Of a DNA stretch of 42,889 nucleotides, positions 32,765 through 40,344 are shown in pieces (positions within the stretch are counted from its first letter, which is position 1; the number at the start of each line of letters is the position of its first letter). The notes below the pieces were generated by a model. The model saw only the letters and a list, made by a program, of their open reading frames with translations, did not search any database and had not been told where the DNA came from. Where the stretch lies: IMG/VR virus record IMGVR_UViG_3300045996_001122, positions 1-42,889 of that record; one strand, written 5' to 3'. Both the position numbers and the translations under genes were made by a program. Source of the DNA: a virus.

Positions 32765-33256
32765 TTAATTGCCGTGTGCGTAGACGACGACAACAACGAG
32801 GTCGCCCGACGCGGGAGAGTCCGCGGTGTCGAAGGAACACACCACGTCCCAGCCCGATTTGCTGTTGATTTCTTTGACACCTTCGGCGGGAAGTGAGAAG
32901 GCTGCGTCAATTGCCGCCCCGCCCACGTCCAACGAAGCCGCAAAGCCGTCACCGTCGAGCAGCACTGCCTCGCCGTCTTCTTCGGTGTACGCGGACCACC
33001 CAATGTCCAGGTCCGAGGAAGCGGTCCCTTGCGGACACACCACGCGGCACAGGTCCGTGAACACCCGCACTTTCCCTGCGGGCATACGAATTAAAGAAAT
33101 GTCACCCGCGGCTGCTGAAGTCGAACCCGCGGCGGTGAAGGTCAAACGGGCGAACGAGACGCGCAACTTGGACCCCCAATCGGGGGCTTGCACGTTGCCG
33201 GTTCTCCCGCTGTAAATCGTGTACTGAGCAGATTTAGACGGTTCTGAAATAGCCAT
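32765..33256 (-). CDS. Capsid decoration/structural protein (by position)
   Basis: This 163-residue protein starts at ATG 33256 behind AAAAGGAG. It is beta-rich, with an N-terminal extended arm and the strands ISLIRMPAGKVRVFTDL, AVLLDGDGF and LVVVVVYAHGN. Its place directly downstream of the major capsid gene, the abundance expected from its strong ribosome site, and its compact size suggest a head decoration or stabilisation protein. No specific family is recognised with certainty. Confidence 0.6.
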   Translation of the reverse strand: MAISEPSKSAQYTIYSGRTGNVQAPDWGSKLRVSFARLTFTAAGSTSAAAGDISLIRMPAGKVRVFTDLCRVVCPQGTASSDLDIGWSAYTEEDGEAVLLDGDGFAASLDVGGAAIDAAFSLPAEGVKEINSKSGWDVVCSFDTADSPASGDLVVVVVYAHGN

Positions 33257-33343
33257 TGAAGGAAACTCCTTTTAGGAATGAACGGTCAAGGAGTCCCCGC
33301 ACCCACGAAATTGTGAATGCGGAGTTTTGACCTAGTGGAACGC

Positions 33344-34237
33344 TTACGAGAGGTTGTCGTTGTAGCGCATACGAGCGACACCCGCTTGAATGCGAGTTGC
33401 GCCCATCGTTTGACAGAGGTAAACCTGAGTGGCGTACGACTTGTCCGCCCGCTGGTCAATCTTGACCATCATGTCCTTCCCCATTGCGACACCGATTGCG
33501 TCACGGTGGAAGAAGTAGGCGTACTTGTCGTTCGAGTCACCCGAGATATGGGGGATCACTTCATCGCTGTTGATAAACAACCACTCGAACCCGAGCCACG
33601 TATTCAATTCCCCCTTGACCAACGCCTTGACGGTGTTGTAGTCGCTGGACGCGGCTAACGGGGCACTTGAAGCCGTAAGCAACTGAGAGGCGAACGCATT
33701 ACCCCCGACGAAGTAACGACCATCAGCGGGAATGTCCGCACGGTCCAAGTGAACCTTGTACTCTGCAACCTGTGCCGTGGTGACAGCGGCTGCCGAGTTG
33801 TCGTCGTCCTGAAGGTCTTCGTCAGTGAAGGCGACGGTTGTAGAACCATCCTCACCGCTCTTCGCATCGGCGTCCATTGCGAGGATCACTTCATAATCGT
33901 ACGCCCGCTTCATGGCGTTGGCGGCGTTAATGGCGTATTCACTCTCGGGGGTGATCAACAGTCTGATTTTGTCCTGTTGGTCCACGAGGTCGGCCCACTC
34001 GTAGTCAACCATCGTCACCATGCGGCGTGTGTGCTGACTGTTGACGAGGGGGGTATCACTGTGACGAGTCGTCCGTCGCACCGCGGCAGTTGCACCAAGA
34101 CGCTCAAAGAAGTGCGCCTTTCCCGTGACGGACTCTTCACGAACTTTACCTTTCAAAACACTCTGGCTCTGTTGCCAAAGGTGGATAACGTTACCCTTAA
34201 ACTGTAGAACTCTCGAAACTTCAATCGTATCGGACAT
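33344..34237 (-). CDS. Major capsid protein (Phage_capsid_2-like)
   Basis: This 297-residue protein has the pattern of the HK97-fold capsid family seen in BPP-1 and Bcep22-type podoviruses: FKGNVIHLWQQSQSVLKGKV near the start, DTPLVNSQHTRRMVTMVDYE around residues 60-80, a long helix with ITPESEYAINAANAMKRAYD, then YFVGGNAFASQLL and a C-terminal GATRIQAGVARM. It is flanked by scaffold and decoration genes as expected. AGAGG lies before its ATG. Its 5' leader is strongly structured. Confidence 0.85.
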   Translation of the reverse strand: MSDTIEVSRVLQFKGNVIHLWQQSQSVLKGKVREESVTGKAHFFERLGATAAVRRTTRHSDTPLVNSQHTRRMVTMVDYEWADLVDQQDKIRLLITPESEYAINAANAMKRAYDYEVILAMDADAKSGEDGSTTVAFTDEDLQDDDNSAAAVTTAQVAEYKVHLDRADIPADGRYFVGGNAFASQLLTASSAPLAASSDYNTVKALVKGELNTWLGFEWLFINSDEVIPHISGDSNDKYAYFFHRDAIGVAMGKDMMVKIDQRADKSYATQVYLCQTMGATRIQAGVARMRYNDNLS

Positions 34238-34278
34238 GGAAAACCTCTAGGTAGGTAGGCACAAAAACGGTAGGGTTC

Positions 34279-34376
34279 GGTGAGTTGCCCGTCTTACGGA
34301 CTCACCTTCGCCGTAACGAGGCGCTGAATCGGTCGGACTTACCGACGTGCGGACGGACCCCGAAGGGCTACCCGTC
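34279..34376 (-). other. Structured leader of the capsid gene
   Basis: The 175-base gap before the capsid gene holds three stems: GACGG/CCGTC (34352-34376) capped by CCC-TTCG-GGG, a UUCG tetraloop on the minus strand; GTCGG/CCGAC (34332-34346); and GGTGAGT/ACTCACC (34279-34306) with an inner CCGT/ACGG. A TTTTTG tract follows 11 bases later. It could stabilise or process capsid mRNA, or act as a partial terminator. Confidence 0.55.
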
Positions 34377-34413
34377 AGTATCGGGGAATACGTTTCTTCT
34401 TACGTGTCGCCAT
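34375..34413 (-). CDS. Possible 12-residue basic peptide
   Basis: TAATG coupling at the scaffold stop opens a 12-residue frame reading MATRKKKRIPRY. The concentrated basic residues and coupling are suggestive, but the length makes it speculative. Confidence 0.25.
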   Translation of the reverse strand: MATRKKKRIPRY

Positions 34414-35243
34414 TAAATTTCACCCGCTGCAATCTGATAATACCGTTGCATTTCCTCGACGGCTTCCTCGTGTCCCGCCTTCGTCTTGTTAAAGTACGGG
34501 TGGGTCTTGTCGTTCATAATGGCGTTGATCTTTTTCTCAGCCTCAACCTTGCCTATCGCCAACTCACCTGAGGCTGGTTCCATCCCGCCGTGTTCCGCGA
34601 GTTCACGGCCAATCTTCGCCGCAAACTTCACCATTGCGGGGTGATTACCGAGGCCAGTTGTTTCGAGGTAGTTAACGAACTCATCCCCGCCGAACTCACG
34701 TATAGACTTTGTGGCGTAGGCAATGTTTCGTTCGTAGGCGAGTTCCGACCCGTACTCTTCAACCAACTTCGCCTTGTTCTCGTGGGCGACTTTCGAGTGG
34801 TCGGGGTAGAACGATTTCAACTCATTAGCGAATAGACCAAGGACGGCGTTCGCTTGTTCAGTTGTAAGCCCTGCCTCGTGCATTTTCGCCTTCGTGTCTT
34901 TCAAGCGGTTCTCGTCCCACTTAAACGACTCGTGAATGTCGGGGAGCTTGAGGTCGTACTTGTCGGACGACTCAGGGACACCCAGCTTCGTACGAATGTC
35001 CTTCAGCTTGGCGGCTTTGACTTCGGGGGTGTCCTTCTCACTTGGGAGGCGAATTGATCCACCGATTACGCTTTGTGCTTCAACGTGAGACTTCAGAACC
35101 TCTGACAACGGTTTTCCCTTAAACGAGTCGAACACCTTCTCGCTCCCCTTGGGAATGTCCTTACTCCAATCGTAGGGAGTGGGGGCGGGTGTCGGCGTCG
35201 GTTCAGGGTTCGGGGTTGTGGTGGGATTAACTACCGGGTCCAT
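34413..35243 (-). CDS. Scaffolding protein
   Basis: This 276-residue protein lies between the Bbp19-like gene and the capsid gene. It has a Pro/Thr-rich N terminus (PNPEPTPTPAPTPYDWSKD), then acidic and basic helices (KLDIRTKLGVP-type, LTTEQANAVLGLFANELKSF) and a C-terminal helix of alternating charge. This helical, highly charged composition and map position are characteristic of phage scaffolds. It shares 17 bases with the preceding gene. Confidence 0.78.
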   Translation of the reverse strand: MDPVVNPTTTPNPEPTPTPAPTPYDWSKDIPKGSEKVFDSFKGKPLSEVLKSHVEAQSVIGGSIRLPSEKDTPEVKAAKLKDIRTKLGVPESSDKYDLKLPDIHESFKWDENRLKDTKAKMHEAGLTTEQANAVLGLFANELKSFYPDHSKVAHENKAKLVEEYGSELAYERNIAYATKSIREFGGDEFVNYLETTGLGNHPAMVKFAAKIGRELAEHGGMEPASGELAIGKVEAEKKINAIMNDKTHPYFNKTKAGHEEAVEEMQRYYQIAAGEI

Positions 35244-35475
35244 CTAACTCTACGTCCTCCATTATGGGGTTGTTGGTGTACGAGTTGAACATTCTGACGA
35301 CGTTACGCTCCCCCTCGTTACGGGCCATTATCAAGGGGTCGCTATTGAAGGAAGATCGGTCGTTGTACAGGCGGTTAAGGTCTTCGAGGAGTAACTTCCC
35401 GAGGGGCGAGGTAAACAGAGTTTTGATACGTTCGTGAAGGGTTTCAGGCGACTTCGGCGGCTTGCGGGGTGCCAT
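35227..35475 (-). CDS. Bbp19-like head protein
   Basis: This 82-residue protein starts at ATG 35475, the first Met before the conserved region. The core motif LGKLLLEDLNRLYNDRSSF and the downstream IMARNEGERNVVRMF match the small Bbp19 family described from Bordetella phage BPP-1, which lies between portal and scaffold genes. The exact function is not known. It overlaps both neighbours. Confidence 0.75.
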   Translation of the reverse strand: MAPRKPPKSPETLHERIKTLFTSPLGKLLLEDLNRLYNDRSSFNSDPLIMARNEGERNVVRMFNSYTNNPIMEDVELDGPGS

Positions 35476-37129
35476 AGGGGGAGGTGGGTGCTCCTTGTGA
35501 GGCAACGAGTTGTTCGTTTGCACCGGCTAACTTGGACACGGTATCGGCGGCGACGTTTTGCTGTTCGGCTTGCATCGCGGCTTGTTGGGCTTCAGCTTCG
35601 GCAGTCATTAGCGCGTCGGCGTCTTCGTCGGAGAGTTCAAGGTCAACAGGTGCGCCGGTCGCTTTCATTAAAAAGGAGAACGTTTTATTCGTATTCAACT
35701 TCTTCATAATCTTCGAGGTCGGGTCAATCTGTACGACCGCACCGCACCCCATCATTAACTTATTGAAGGATTGAAGCTCACCGCCGCGTTGCGCCCGTGC
35801 AAGTGGACCTTCGTACTGTACGTCAATCCCGACAAGGCCGTGTTGCTTGGCGTACTCGTTCACGATAGGGGGAGCGGGGGGCATTAACCCTGCACGTTCG
35901 AGCATTTTAAAACCGCGGGCAATGAGGGGGTTTAAATACTCGAACTCAAGCCTACCCATCGTCGGACCAAGTATCTGTTGCGCGAGTTCGATACGGCGTT
36001 CAACTTCCGTGGCGGTAATAATCGTTTTATCGGGTAACTGTAACTGATCCGCGAAGAACATCCGTCGAATGGACGTACGCCGGTCTTGCGTGAGGGCTGC
36101 GTTTACGTCCCACTTGCCGCCTTGTTCCATCGGCATGAGGGCGTCCATGTCACGGACGATATTGATACTGGATGGTTGGGTGCGGACACGCCCGATTACG
36201 CCGTCCTCTCTAGCCTTCAATGGGGGTTCGATGATTTTCCCCCACCCTCTAAGCGTCAGTTCGTCAGCCTTGTTGAGGGTCTTAATGTCGGGGAGAGCAA
36301 TGTGCCCGGGTCCACGTCCGACTGTCTCACCGGATGTTTTACTCCATCGTGTGCAGAAGAACGGGTTCTCGTCGAAGCCGTCTTCGTTGAGGAGCTTCTT
36401 CTCCTCTAGTTCAACGTAATACGAACCCCAGGGTTTGTTACGTTTGAGTTTCCCCGGGGCCGTGTGGCGAGGAAGGACCGCGTGGAGAATGTCGATATGC
36501 TCGTCAGGGTTCTTTTGGAACTTCTTACGCGCCTTTTCGCTTAACGCGTCCTCGCCCCACTTCTTCACCGCCGCGCCTACGGACATGTCGAGTTTACGGA
36601 TAACGGTATCGACTAGGCCCTCCGCGTCTTCTGCCATGACGTAGGAGCCAATCGCTTCGGCACGAAAAAGGAAGCCCCCGAAGCGTGCGCCGTTTTTTGC
36701 CTCACGTTCTTCGAGGGACAGATTGCCAAGGCCGAATGTACTCAAGTCCAGGTAGAACTCTTGCGACTCAGTGACAAAGTTCGATTGACGAAGATGAAGG
36801 TAGTAAATGTTCGCGCACTTCTCTAGCCACTCTTGTACTTCCTTCTCCTCGTTCAACTCCTCAGCGTTCATCTTGAGGGAGAACCACCGTATCGCCATGT
36901 TGGTAAGTGACCCAGCGATAAAGGCGGCGAGTTTCGTAGCGGCGTCAGGGGCGGTGGAGTCGAATAGGCGGTCTGTCTGTTTGGACCCTTCCGTACGTTT
37001 GGTAGTAATGTTCTTACGTGTGGTGAGGATGTAGTCAGCGAGTTCTTGCCACACCGCCCGCGCCGTCCCGTAATGGTCGTGGAGGGTGTTGTACCGCTTA
37101 ACGATCTTCTCGCCCTTGGACATGGCCAT
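35444..37129 (-). CDS. Portal (head-to-tail connector) protein
   Basis: This 561-residue protein matches the podovirus head-tail connector family: an N-terminal helical region (WQELADYILTTRKN, FDSTAPDAATKLAAFIAGSLTNM), a central part with PFFCTRWSKTSGETVGRGPG and LPDIKTLNKADELTLRGWGK, then TATEVERRIELAQQILGPTM and a Gln/Ala-rich helical barrel at the C terminus. Twelve copies would form the DNA entry vertex. It is coupled to the preceding small gene by TAATG. Confidence 0.92.
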   Translation of the reverse strand: MAMSKGEKIVKRYNTLHDHYGTARAVWQELADYILTTRKNITTKRTEGSKQTDRLFDSTAPDAATKLAAFIAGSLTNMAIRWFSLKMNAEELNEEKEVQEWLEKCANIYYLHLRQSNFVTESQEFYLDLSTFGLGNLSLEEREAKNGARFGGFLFRAEAIGSYVMAEDAEGLVDTVIRKLDMSVGAAVKKWGEDALSEKARKKFQKNPDEHIDILHAVLPRHTAPGKLKRNKPWGSYYVELEEKKLLNEDGFDENPFFCTRWSKTSGETVGRGPGHIALPDIKTLNKADELTLRGWGKIIEPPLKAREDGVIGRVRTQPSSINIVRDMDALMPMEQGGKWDVNAALTQDRRTSIRRMFFADQLQLPDKTIITATEVERRIELAQQILGPTMGRLEFEYLNPLIARGFKMLERAGLMPPAPPIVNEYAKQHGLVGIDVQYEGPLARAQRGGELQSFNKLMMGCGAVVQIDPTSKIMKKLNTNKTFSFLMKATGAPVDLELSDEDADALMTAEAEAQQAAMQAEQQNVAADTVSKLAGANEQLVASQGAPTSPYGTPQAAEVA

Positions 37130-37278
37130 TAGTCAGACTTCCCGAAGTTGTGACGCCAGATATGGGTGAGAAGGTAGGACAGGGGGACAGTGATTGCGGG
37201 TTCTTTCGGGGGAACGGGAAAGCCCGCTAACCGACGAAGCCAATGAGCACGAAACGTAATCTTTGGATCAAACCACAT
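37129..37278 (-). CDS. Small protein between gp242 and portal
   Basis: This 49-residue frame starts directly after the previous stop (TAA then ATG) and ends in TAATG with the portal gene. It is basic and aromatic (MWFDPKITFRAHWLRRLAG, then YLLTHIWRHNFGK). The function is unknown. Confidence 0.6.
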   Translation of the reverse strand: MWFDPKITFRAHWLRRLAGFPVPPKEPAITVPLSYLLTHIWRHNFGKSD

Positions 37279-38007
37279 TTAACGACCTAACGTTTTGAAG
37301 TTGCCGCCGAGGAGGGTAGGACGCCCAATGTTCTCGTCGTCAGGGACGCCTTGAGACCCCGTGAGAAGCGTACTGTTCTTTCTCCGACGTGGGGAGATTG
37401 CGGGGGAGGCGTCCGGTGACGCGAGGGGTTGGACGGCGGGAGTGGCGGGGAGTTTCGGGGGTTCGGGTTGAAGGGCGGCTTGATAGGATTGTGCGGCGTC
37501 GAGGGAGACACCCCCCGCCGCGCCTGTTTGAGTCGCCGCTGAGAGGATGGCCCCCGCCGCGGCCCCACCCTTCCCTTGTTTCGCTTTCTCGTTAGCGATG
37601 TAGCCAGCCCGGGCGTACTCACTGTAGCCGCCTGTTGCAAAGGCGGCGAGTCCACGAGTGAGGGGGTTATTCAATACCTTCTCTTTGAAGTCGCCTTTGT
37701 AGCGTGAACCTTTGGGGTGTTGGGCGAGGTGATTCAAGCCCCACTCAGTTGCTTCGAGACGGTTATTCTTTTGTGAATACTGTTCGGGAGCTTCGTACGT
37801 TTCAGCTTGCCAGTTACGAAGGATAGCGGCGTCGTCCGCGGTGGGGCGTCCTGCAACGATCCGGTGAAGTGCCGTCGCTTCCTGTTCAGAGATACGAAAG
37901 TACGCGGCGAGGTCTGCCGTGTCGTACCCGAAGGTGAGCATCTTCGAGTCTTCGTCAAACTGTTTGGTGGCTTTTTGCGCGGTAAGGAGGGTATCGCGGC
38001 GGGCCAT
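37279..38007 (-). CDS. Virion-associated protein of unknown role
   Basis: This 242-residue protein lies between terminase and portal. The N-terminal third carries a helix-turn-helix-like segment (TADLAAYFRISEQEATALHR), which may reflect a DNA-binding or terminase-linked function. The middle has Ala/Gly-rich helices (GGAAAGAILSAATQTGAAGG) like small core proteins, and the tail is Pro-rich. A small terminase role cannot be excluded. Confidence 0.55.
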   Translation of the reverse strand: MARRDTLLTAQKATKQFDEDSKMLTFGYDTADLAAYFRISEQEATALHRIVAGRPTADDAAILRNWQAETYEAPEQYSQKNNRLEATEWGLNHLAQHPKGSRYKGDFKEKVLNNPLTRGLAAFATGGYSEYARAGYIANEKAKQGKGGAAAGAILSAATQTGAAGGVSLDAAQSYQAALQPEPPKLPATPAVQPLASPDASPAISPRRRKNSTLLTGSQGVPDDENIGRPTLLGGNFKTLGR

Positions 38008-39383
38008 TAGACACCGTACACGGAGAAGTCAGAATCGGCTGAGGACTGATAAACCCCAAGAGGGTTATATGCTGAGTCCGCGTGAGTTTGTGCGAGTGGG
38101 GGACGACCGGACTTTTCGACGACGGCACCAGTTCGTACGGCGTCGGCAAAGTTGGACGCCCAATCGTGGACAGGCGTTTCGGCGTAACACTTCTTCTCGT
38201 CGTCGTATTCCTTGTGATACTCCTCTAACGCTTGAATGCCCTTCAAACACTTCTTGTCGTTGAACTCCATACGAGGGAGTAACAACCGCACCGCTTCAAT
38301 GCCTTCTGTAATGTGGAGCTTCGGGGCGACGGTAATGTGTGAGAGTCCCAGTGAACGGGCTACGTCGATCCGCTTCACGTTGGAGGAATACTCAGTCACG
38401 TTAATATCGTGAGGGAGGACGTGTTTGTCGTATGTGTAATCCTTCTCACGGACGACTTTGATATAGTGCGCGAGACCTTGCTGACGGTTGTAGTAGAGGT
38501 CGATAGCGCGGGGGCGTCTACCGATATGTTGGACGAACCATATGACGTTAGCGTCGTTCCGTCCTAAGTCCCACCACGTCTCTACGGGAAAACGAGGTTC
38601 CCACGGGAAGTCACCGATCCGGTGTTCCGCGTGGGCGAGCTTCATTAAGTGCCCGTAGTACGCCCCTTCGATTGAGCCGGTGAAGGAACAGTAGTACTCT
38701 TGGTTAATGATGCCTTCATCAGTTCCTCGACGCCTGAGACTGTCGATGTAGGCTTGGTCAATGATTGGCTCGCCAGCTTCATTCTGAGTCTGTTCAACCG
38801 TGAGGAGTTGTCTGAACCATCCTTCGATTCCGGCTCCTTCGTACAAGTCGTATCCATGATTGTGTCCTCGTGGGGTGTAGACAAATAACGCCCACCCCTT
38901 GTTGGCGGCGAGAATGGGTTCAATGAGCTTCCAGGCGATAGGCTTTTGAATGGCGTACTCTGAGAAGACGCACCCGACTGGATTGGTGCCGACGACGCTA
39001 TCAATACGGTCGGTTCCGATAATCTGAATGATTGAGCCGTTAACAAGCTCAACCTGCATATCCGTTTCGTTGATCTTCGGCTTGTTGGACTTGTCGAGGG
39101 CTATGAGTTCTTTCGGGATGTACGAGAGGAACTTCCGTCCTTTGTCGTCCATGCCGTCCCAAATGATCTTTTTACCTTGCCCGTACGTGGGGAACAGATA
39201 GAAGTAGGTGCCTACGCGGTCATAGATTGCTGCGGTGAGGAGGATGTTGAGGGCGGTAATGTCCTTCCCGGCGCGACGGTGCCACACGAGGACGGCGCGT
39301 TTCTTCGCCATGCCGCCGTTGAGCATGTACTGAATGATGGGTTCTTGATACGCCCGGGGGGTGAAGTGGAATTCAATGGCCAT
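38007..39383 (-). CDS. terL: Terminase large subunit
   Basis: This 458-residue protein has the ATPase motor and RNase H-like nuclease of large terminases. Walker A is VWHRRAGKD (33-41), Walker B GCVFSE (137-142), and a coupling motif YTPRGHNHG follows near 169. The nuclease acids lie in TWWDLGRND (D272) and HDWASNFADAVR (D407 and D414). It packages DNA into proheads. The start is ATG 39383; no other in-frame start exists upstream before a stop. No Shine-Dalgarno sequence precedes it: the ten bases upstream on the coding strand are pyrimidines. A structured element lies immediately upstream. Confidence 0.92.
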   Translation of the reverse strand: MAIEFHFTPRAYQEPIIQYMLNGGMAKKRAVLVWHRRAGKDITALNILLTAAIYDRVGTYFYLFPTYGQGKKIIWDGMDDKGRKFLSYIPKELIALDKSNKPKINETDMQVELVNGSIIQIIGTDRIDSVVGTNPVGCVFSEYAIQKPIAWKLIEPILAANKGWALFVYTPRGHNHGYDLYEGAGIEGWFRQLLTVEQTQNEAGEPIIDQAYIDSLRRRGTDEGIINQEYYCSFTGSIEGAYYGHLMKLAHAEHRIGDFPWEPRFPVETWWDLGRNDANVIWFVQHIGRRPRAIDLYYNRQQGLAHYIKVVREKDYTYDKHVLPHDINVTEYSSNVKRIDVARSLGLSHITVAPKLHITEGIEAVRLLLPRMEFNDKKCLKGIQALEEYHKEYDDEKKCYAETPVHDWASNFADAVRTGAVVEKSGRPPLAQTHADSAYNPLGVYQSSADSDFSVYGV

Positions 39384-39394
39384 AGAAGGGGGGT

Positions 39395-39510
39395 TTTCAG
39401 CGGAAGGTGGGAAACGATCCCACTGGCCTACAGGGCCTCACGAGGCTAAAAGAGGTCTCGGTTCGTACTTGAGGCTGATCGGCTGCCACCAGTTCGCCTG
39501 TCCGCTGAAA
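39395..39510 (-). ncRNA. Structured RNA element directly upstream of terL (candidate)
   Basis: TTTCAGCGGA (39395-39404) and TCCGCTGAAA (39501-39510) form a perfect 10-bp stem enclosing 96 bases. Inside are a perfect 6-bp hairpin (39407-39423), GCCT/AGGC (39435-39446) and a 5-bp GU-containing hairpin (39455-39475). This is the geometry of a multi-branched RNA domain. On the minus strand it ends 12 bases before the terL ATG, which lacks an SD site. Function is unknown: translational control of terL, or a packaging-related RNA or DNA site. Confidence 0.5.
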
Positions 39511-39521
39511 GGGGGTAAGGT

Positions 39522-39565
39522 CGTGAGAAAAGAAAGGACGCCCCGACGCTCAACACGTCAGGGCG
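39522..39565 (-). terminator. Terminator-like hairpin on minus strand
   Basis: CGCCC/GGGCG (39539-39543 with 39561-39565) and GACG/CGTC (39545-39548 with 39556-39559) form a stem with one mismatch. On the minus strand it is followed by TCCTTTCTTTTCTC. It may attenuate transcripts arriving from the regulatory operon. Confidence 0.45.
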
Positions 39566-39988
39566 CAAGTGGGGCGAGGTTGAGAAGGCATGGAGGGGGT
39601 TGGGCGTTATTAAACTAGGGGAGGGTGTGGGGAATTTACAACACTTTTCTAACTTGTGGAAAAAATGGTGCCGCGGGAAAATTGATCCCCACGCGGCGAA
39701 CTCACGCCAACAAATTATGGGGTACGGGGGTCAGGACTTCAACAATTCCGCGGACTTACAACGCGATAGACCCTCAGCTTGAGAGGCTGGGGTACTGTAT
39801 AACCCGTGGGATTACAACAACTTAGCGGGAGAGCTACTATTCACCTTATGGGGCACTTTGTCTCACTCTAGCTCCTATTGCTGTTACCTTTGGGTAACGT
39901 TCGTGAGTCTTGTTATTCTAACTCGTTCAAAACGATAATAACGATCTGACTATTAACGTAGCCTATACTATATGCCGTCGCGTAACCC

Positions 39989-40002
39989 CGCGAAATCCCA
40001 TC
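39989..40002 (-). repeat. Partial inverted copy of the 31-bp repeat
   Basis: CGCGAAATCCCATC is the reverse complement of the GATGGGATTTCGCG core found in the direct copies downstream. Confidence 0.6.
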
Positions 40003-40063
40003 ACTATTTACTAGCCTTATCTAACCTATTGAAATCCCTACAACCCCACTTGTCCCACTGGGC

Positions 40064-40087
40064 CGTCCCACGGGGTGTGGTGGGACG
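40064..40087. other. Perfect 8-bp hairpin next to DnaA box
   Basis: CGTCCCAC (40064-40071) pairs with GTGGGACG (40080-40087) around GGGGTGTG. No T-tract follows on either strand, so it is not a classical terminator; it adjoins an AT-rich stretch with a DnaA box. Confidence 0.55.
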
Positions 40088-40091
40088 ACGA

Positions 40092-40100
40092 TTATTCACA
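40092..40100 (+). promoter_or_regulatory. DnaA box (TTATTCACA)
   Basis: TTATTCACA fits the consensus TTATNCACA exactly. A near match, TTATCACA, follows a few bases later in AT-rich sequence. This marks a possible replication origin. Confidence 0.5.
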
Positions 40101-40171
40101 ATTATCACATATTGCTGGTCTATAAGTGTGCGTAATCCCAGGCCTTCTAGCAGCCTGGTCTGTAACTACTG

Positions 40172-40213
40172 GAAATCCCATCTGTTTTGCTAAAATGAAA
40201 CACATGGGATTTC
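40172..40213. repeat. 42-bp near-perfect inverted repeat
   Basis: GAAATCCCAT (40172-40181) and ATGGGATTTC (40204-40213) are perfect complements. One mismatch and a further 5-bp TGTTT/AAACA match extend the stem to about 16 positions. It is built from one inverted and one direct copy of the 31-bp repeat. Confidence 0.7.
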
Positions 40214-40227
40214 GCGCACTTACGAGG
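40197..40227 (+). repeat. 31-bp repeat, copy 1
   Basis: This copy shares ATGGGATTTCGCG and ACTTACGAGG with copies at 40290 and 40370. The first ten bases differ slightly (GAAACACATG against AAAACAGATG). Confidence 0.75.
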
Positions 40228-40232
40228 TTGAG

Positions 40233-40260
40233 CCTATAAACGTGAGTGTAATAATATCAA
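40233..40260 (-). promoter_or_regulatory. Possible minus-strand promoter
   Basis: On the minus strand TTGATA (40260-40255) is followed after 16 bases by TATAGG (40238-40233). It would drive transcription through the inverted repeat towards terL. The -10 match is only partial. Confidence 0.3.
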
Positions 40261-40289
40261 TGCCTTAGAGAATGTGGTGAAATGTGCCG

Positions 40290-40320
40290 AAAACAGATGG
40301 GATTTCGCTAACTTACGCGA
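40290..40320 (+). repeat. 31-bp repeat, copy 2
   Basis: AAAACAGATGGGATTTCGC is identical to the start of copy 3; the remainder (TAACTTACGCGA) is a variant of the CGCACTTACGAGG end. Copies 1 to 2 and 2 to 3 are 93 and 80 bases apart. Confidence 0.75.
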
Positions 40321-40344
40321 AACGCCCGTCAAAAGCCCAATGTT

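Larger units (their letters stand above)
39384..40344. other. Long non-coding control region (late leader, possible origin or packaging site)
   Basis: This 961-base interval has no convincing gene. From terL outward it holds a closed multi-hairpin element (39395-39510), a minus-strand terminator-like stem (39539-39565), an AT-rich stretch near 39900-39975, a strong hairpin (40064-40087), a DnaA box (40092-40100), and members of a 31-bp repeat family on both strands. Short plus-strand frames here lack ribosome sites. Confidence 0.6.

Noticed and set aside
39600-39825. Plus-strand reading frames in the late control region
   Set aside because: They lack ribosome sites and ATG starts with good context, and the composition is non-coding.
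39972-40193. Plus-strand reading frame over the repeat region
   Set aside because: It runs through the inverted repeat and DnaA box, has no ribosome site, and gives no protein-like pattern.
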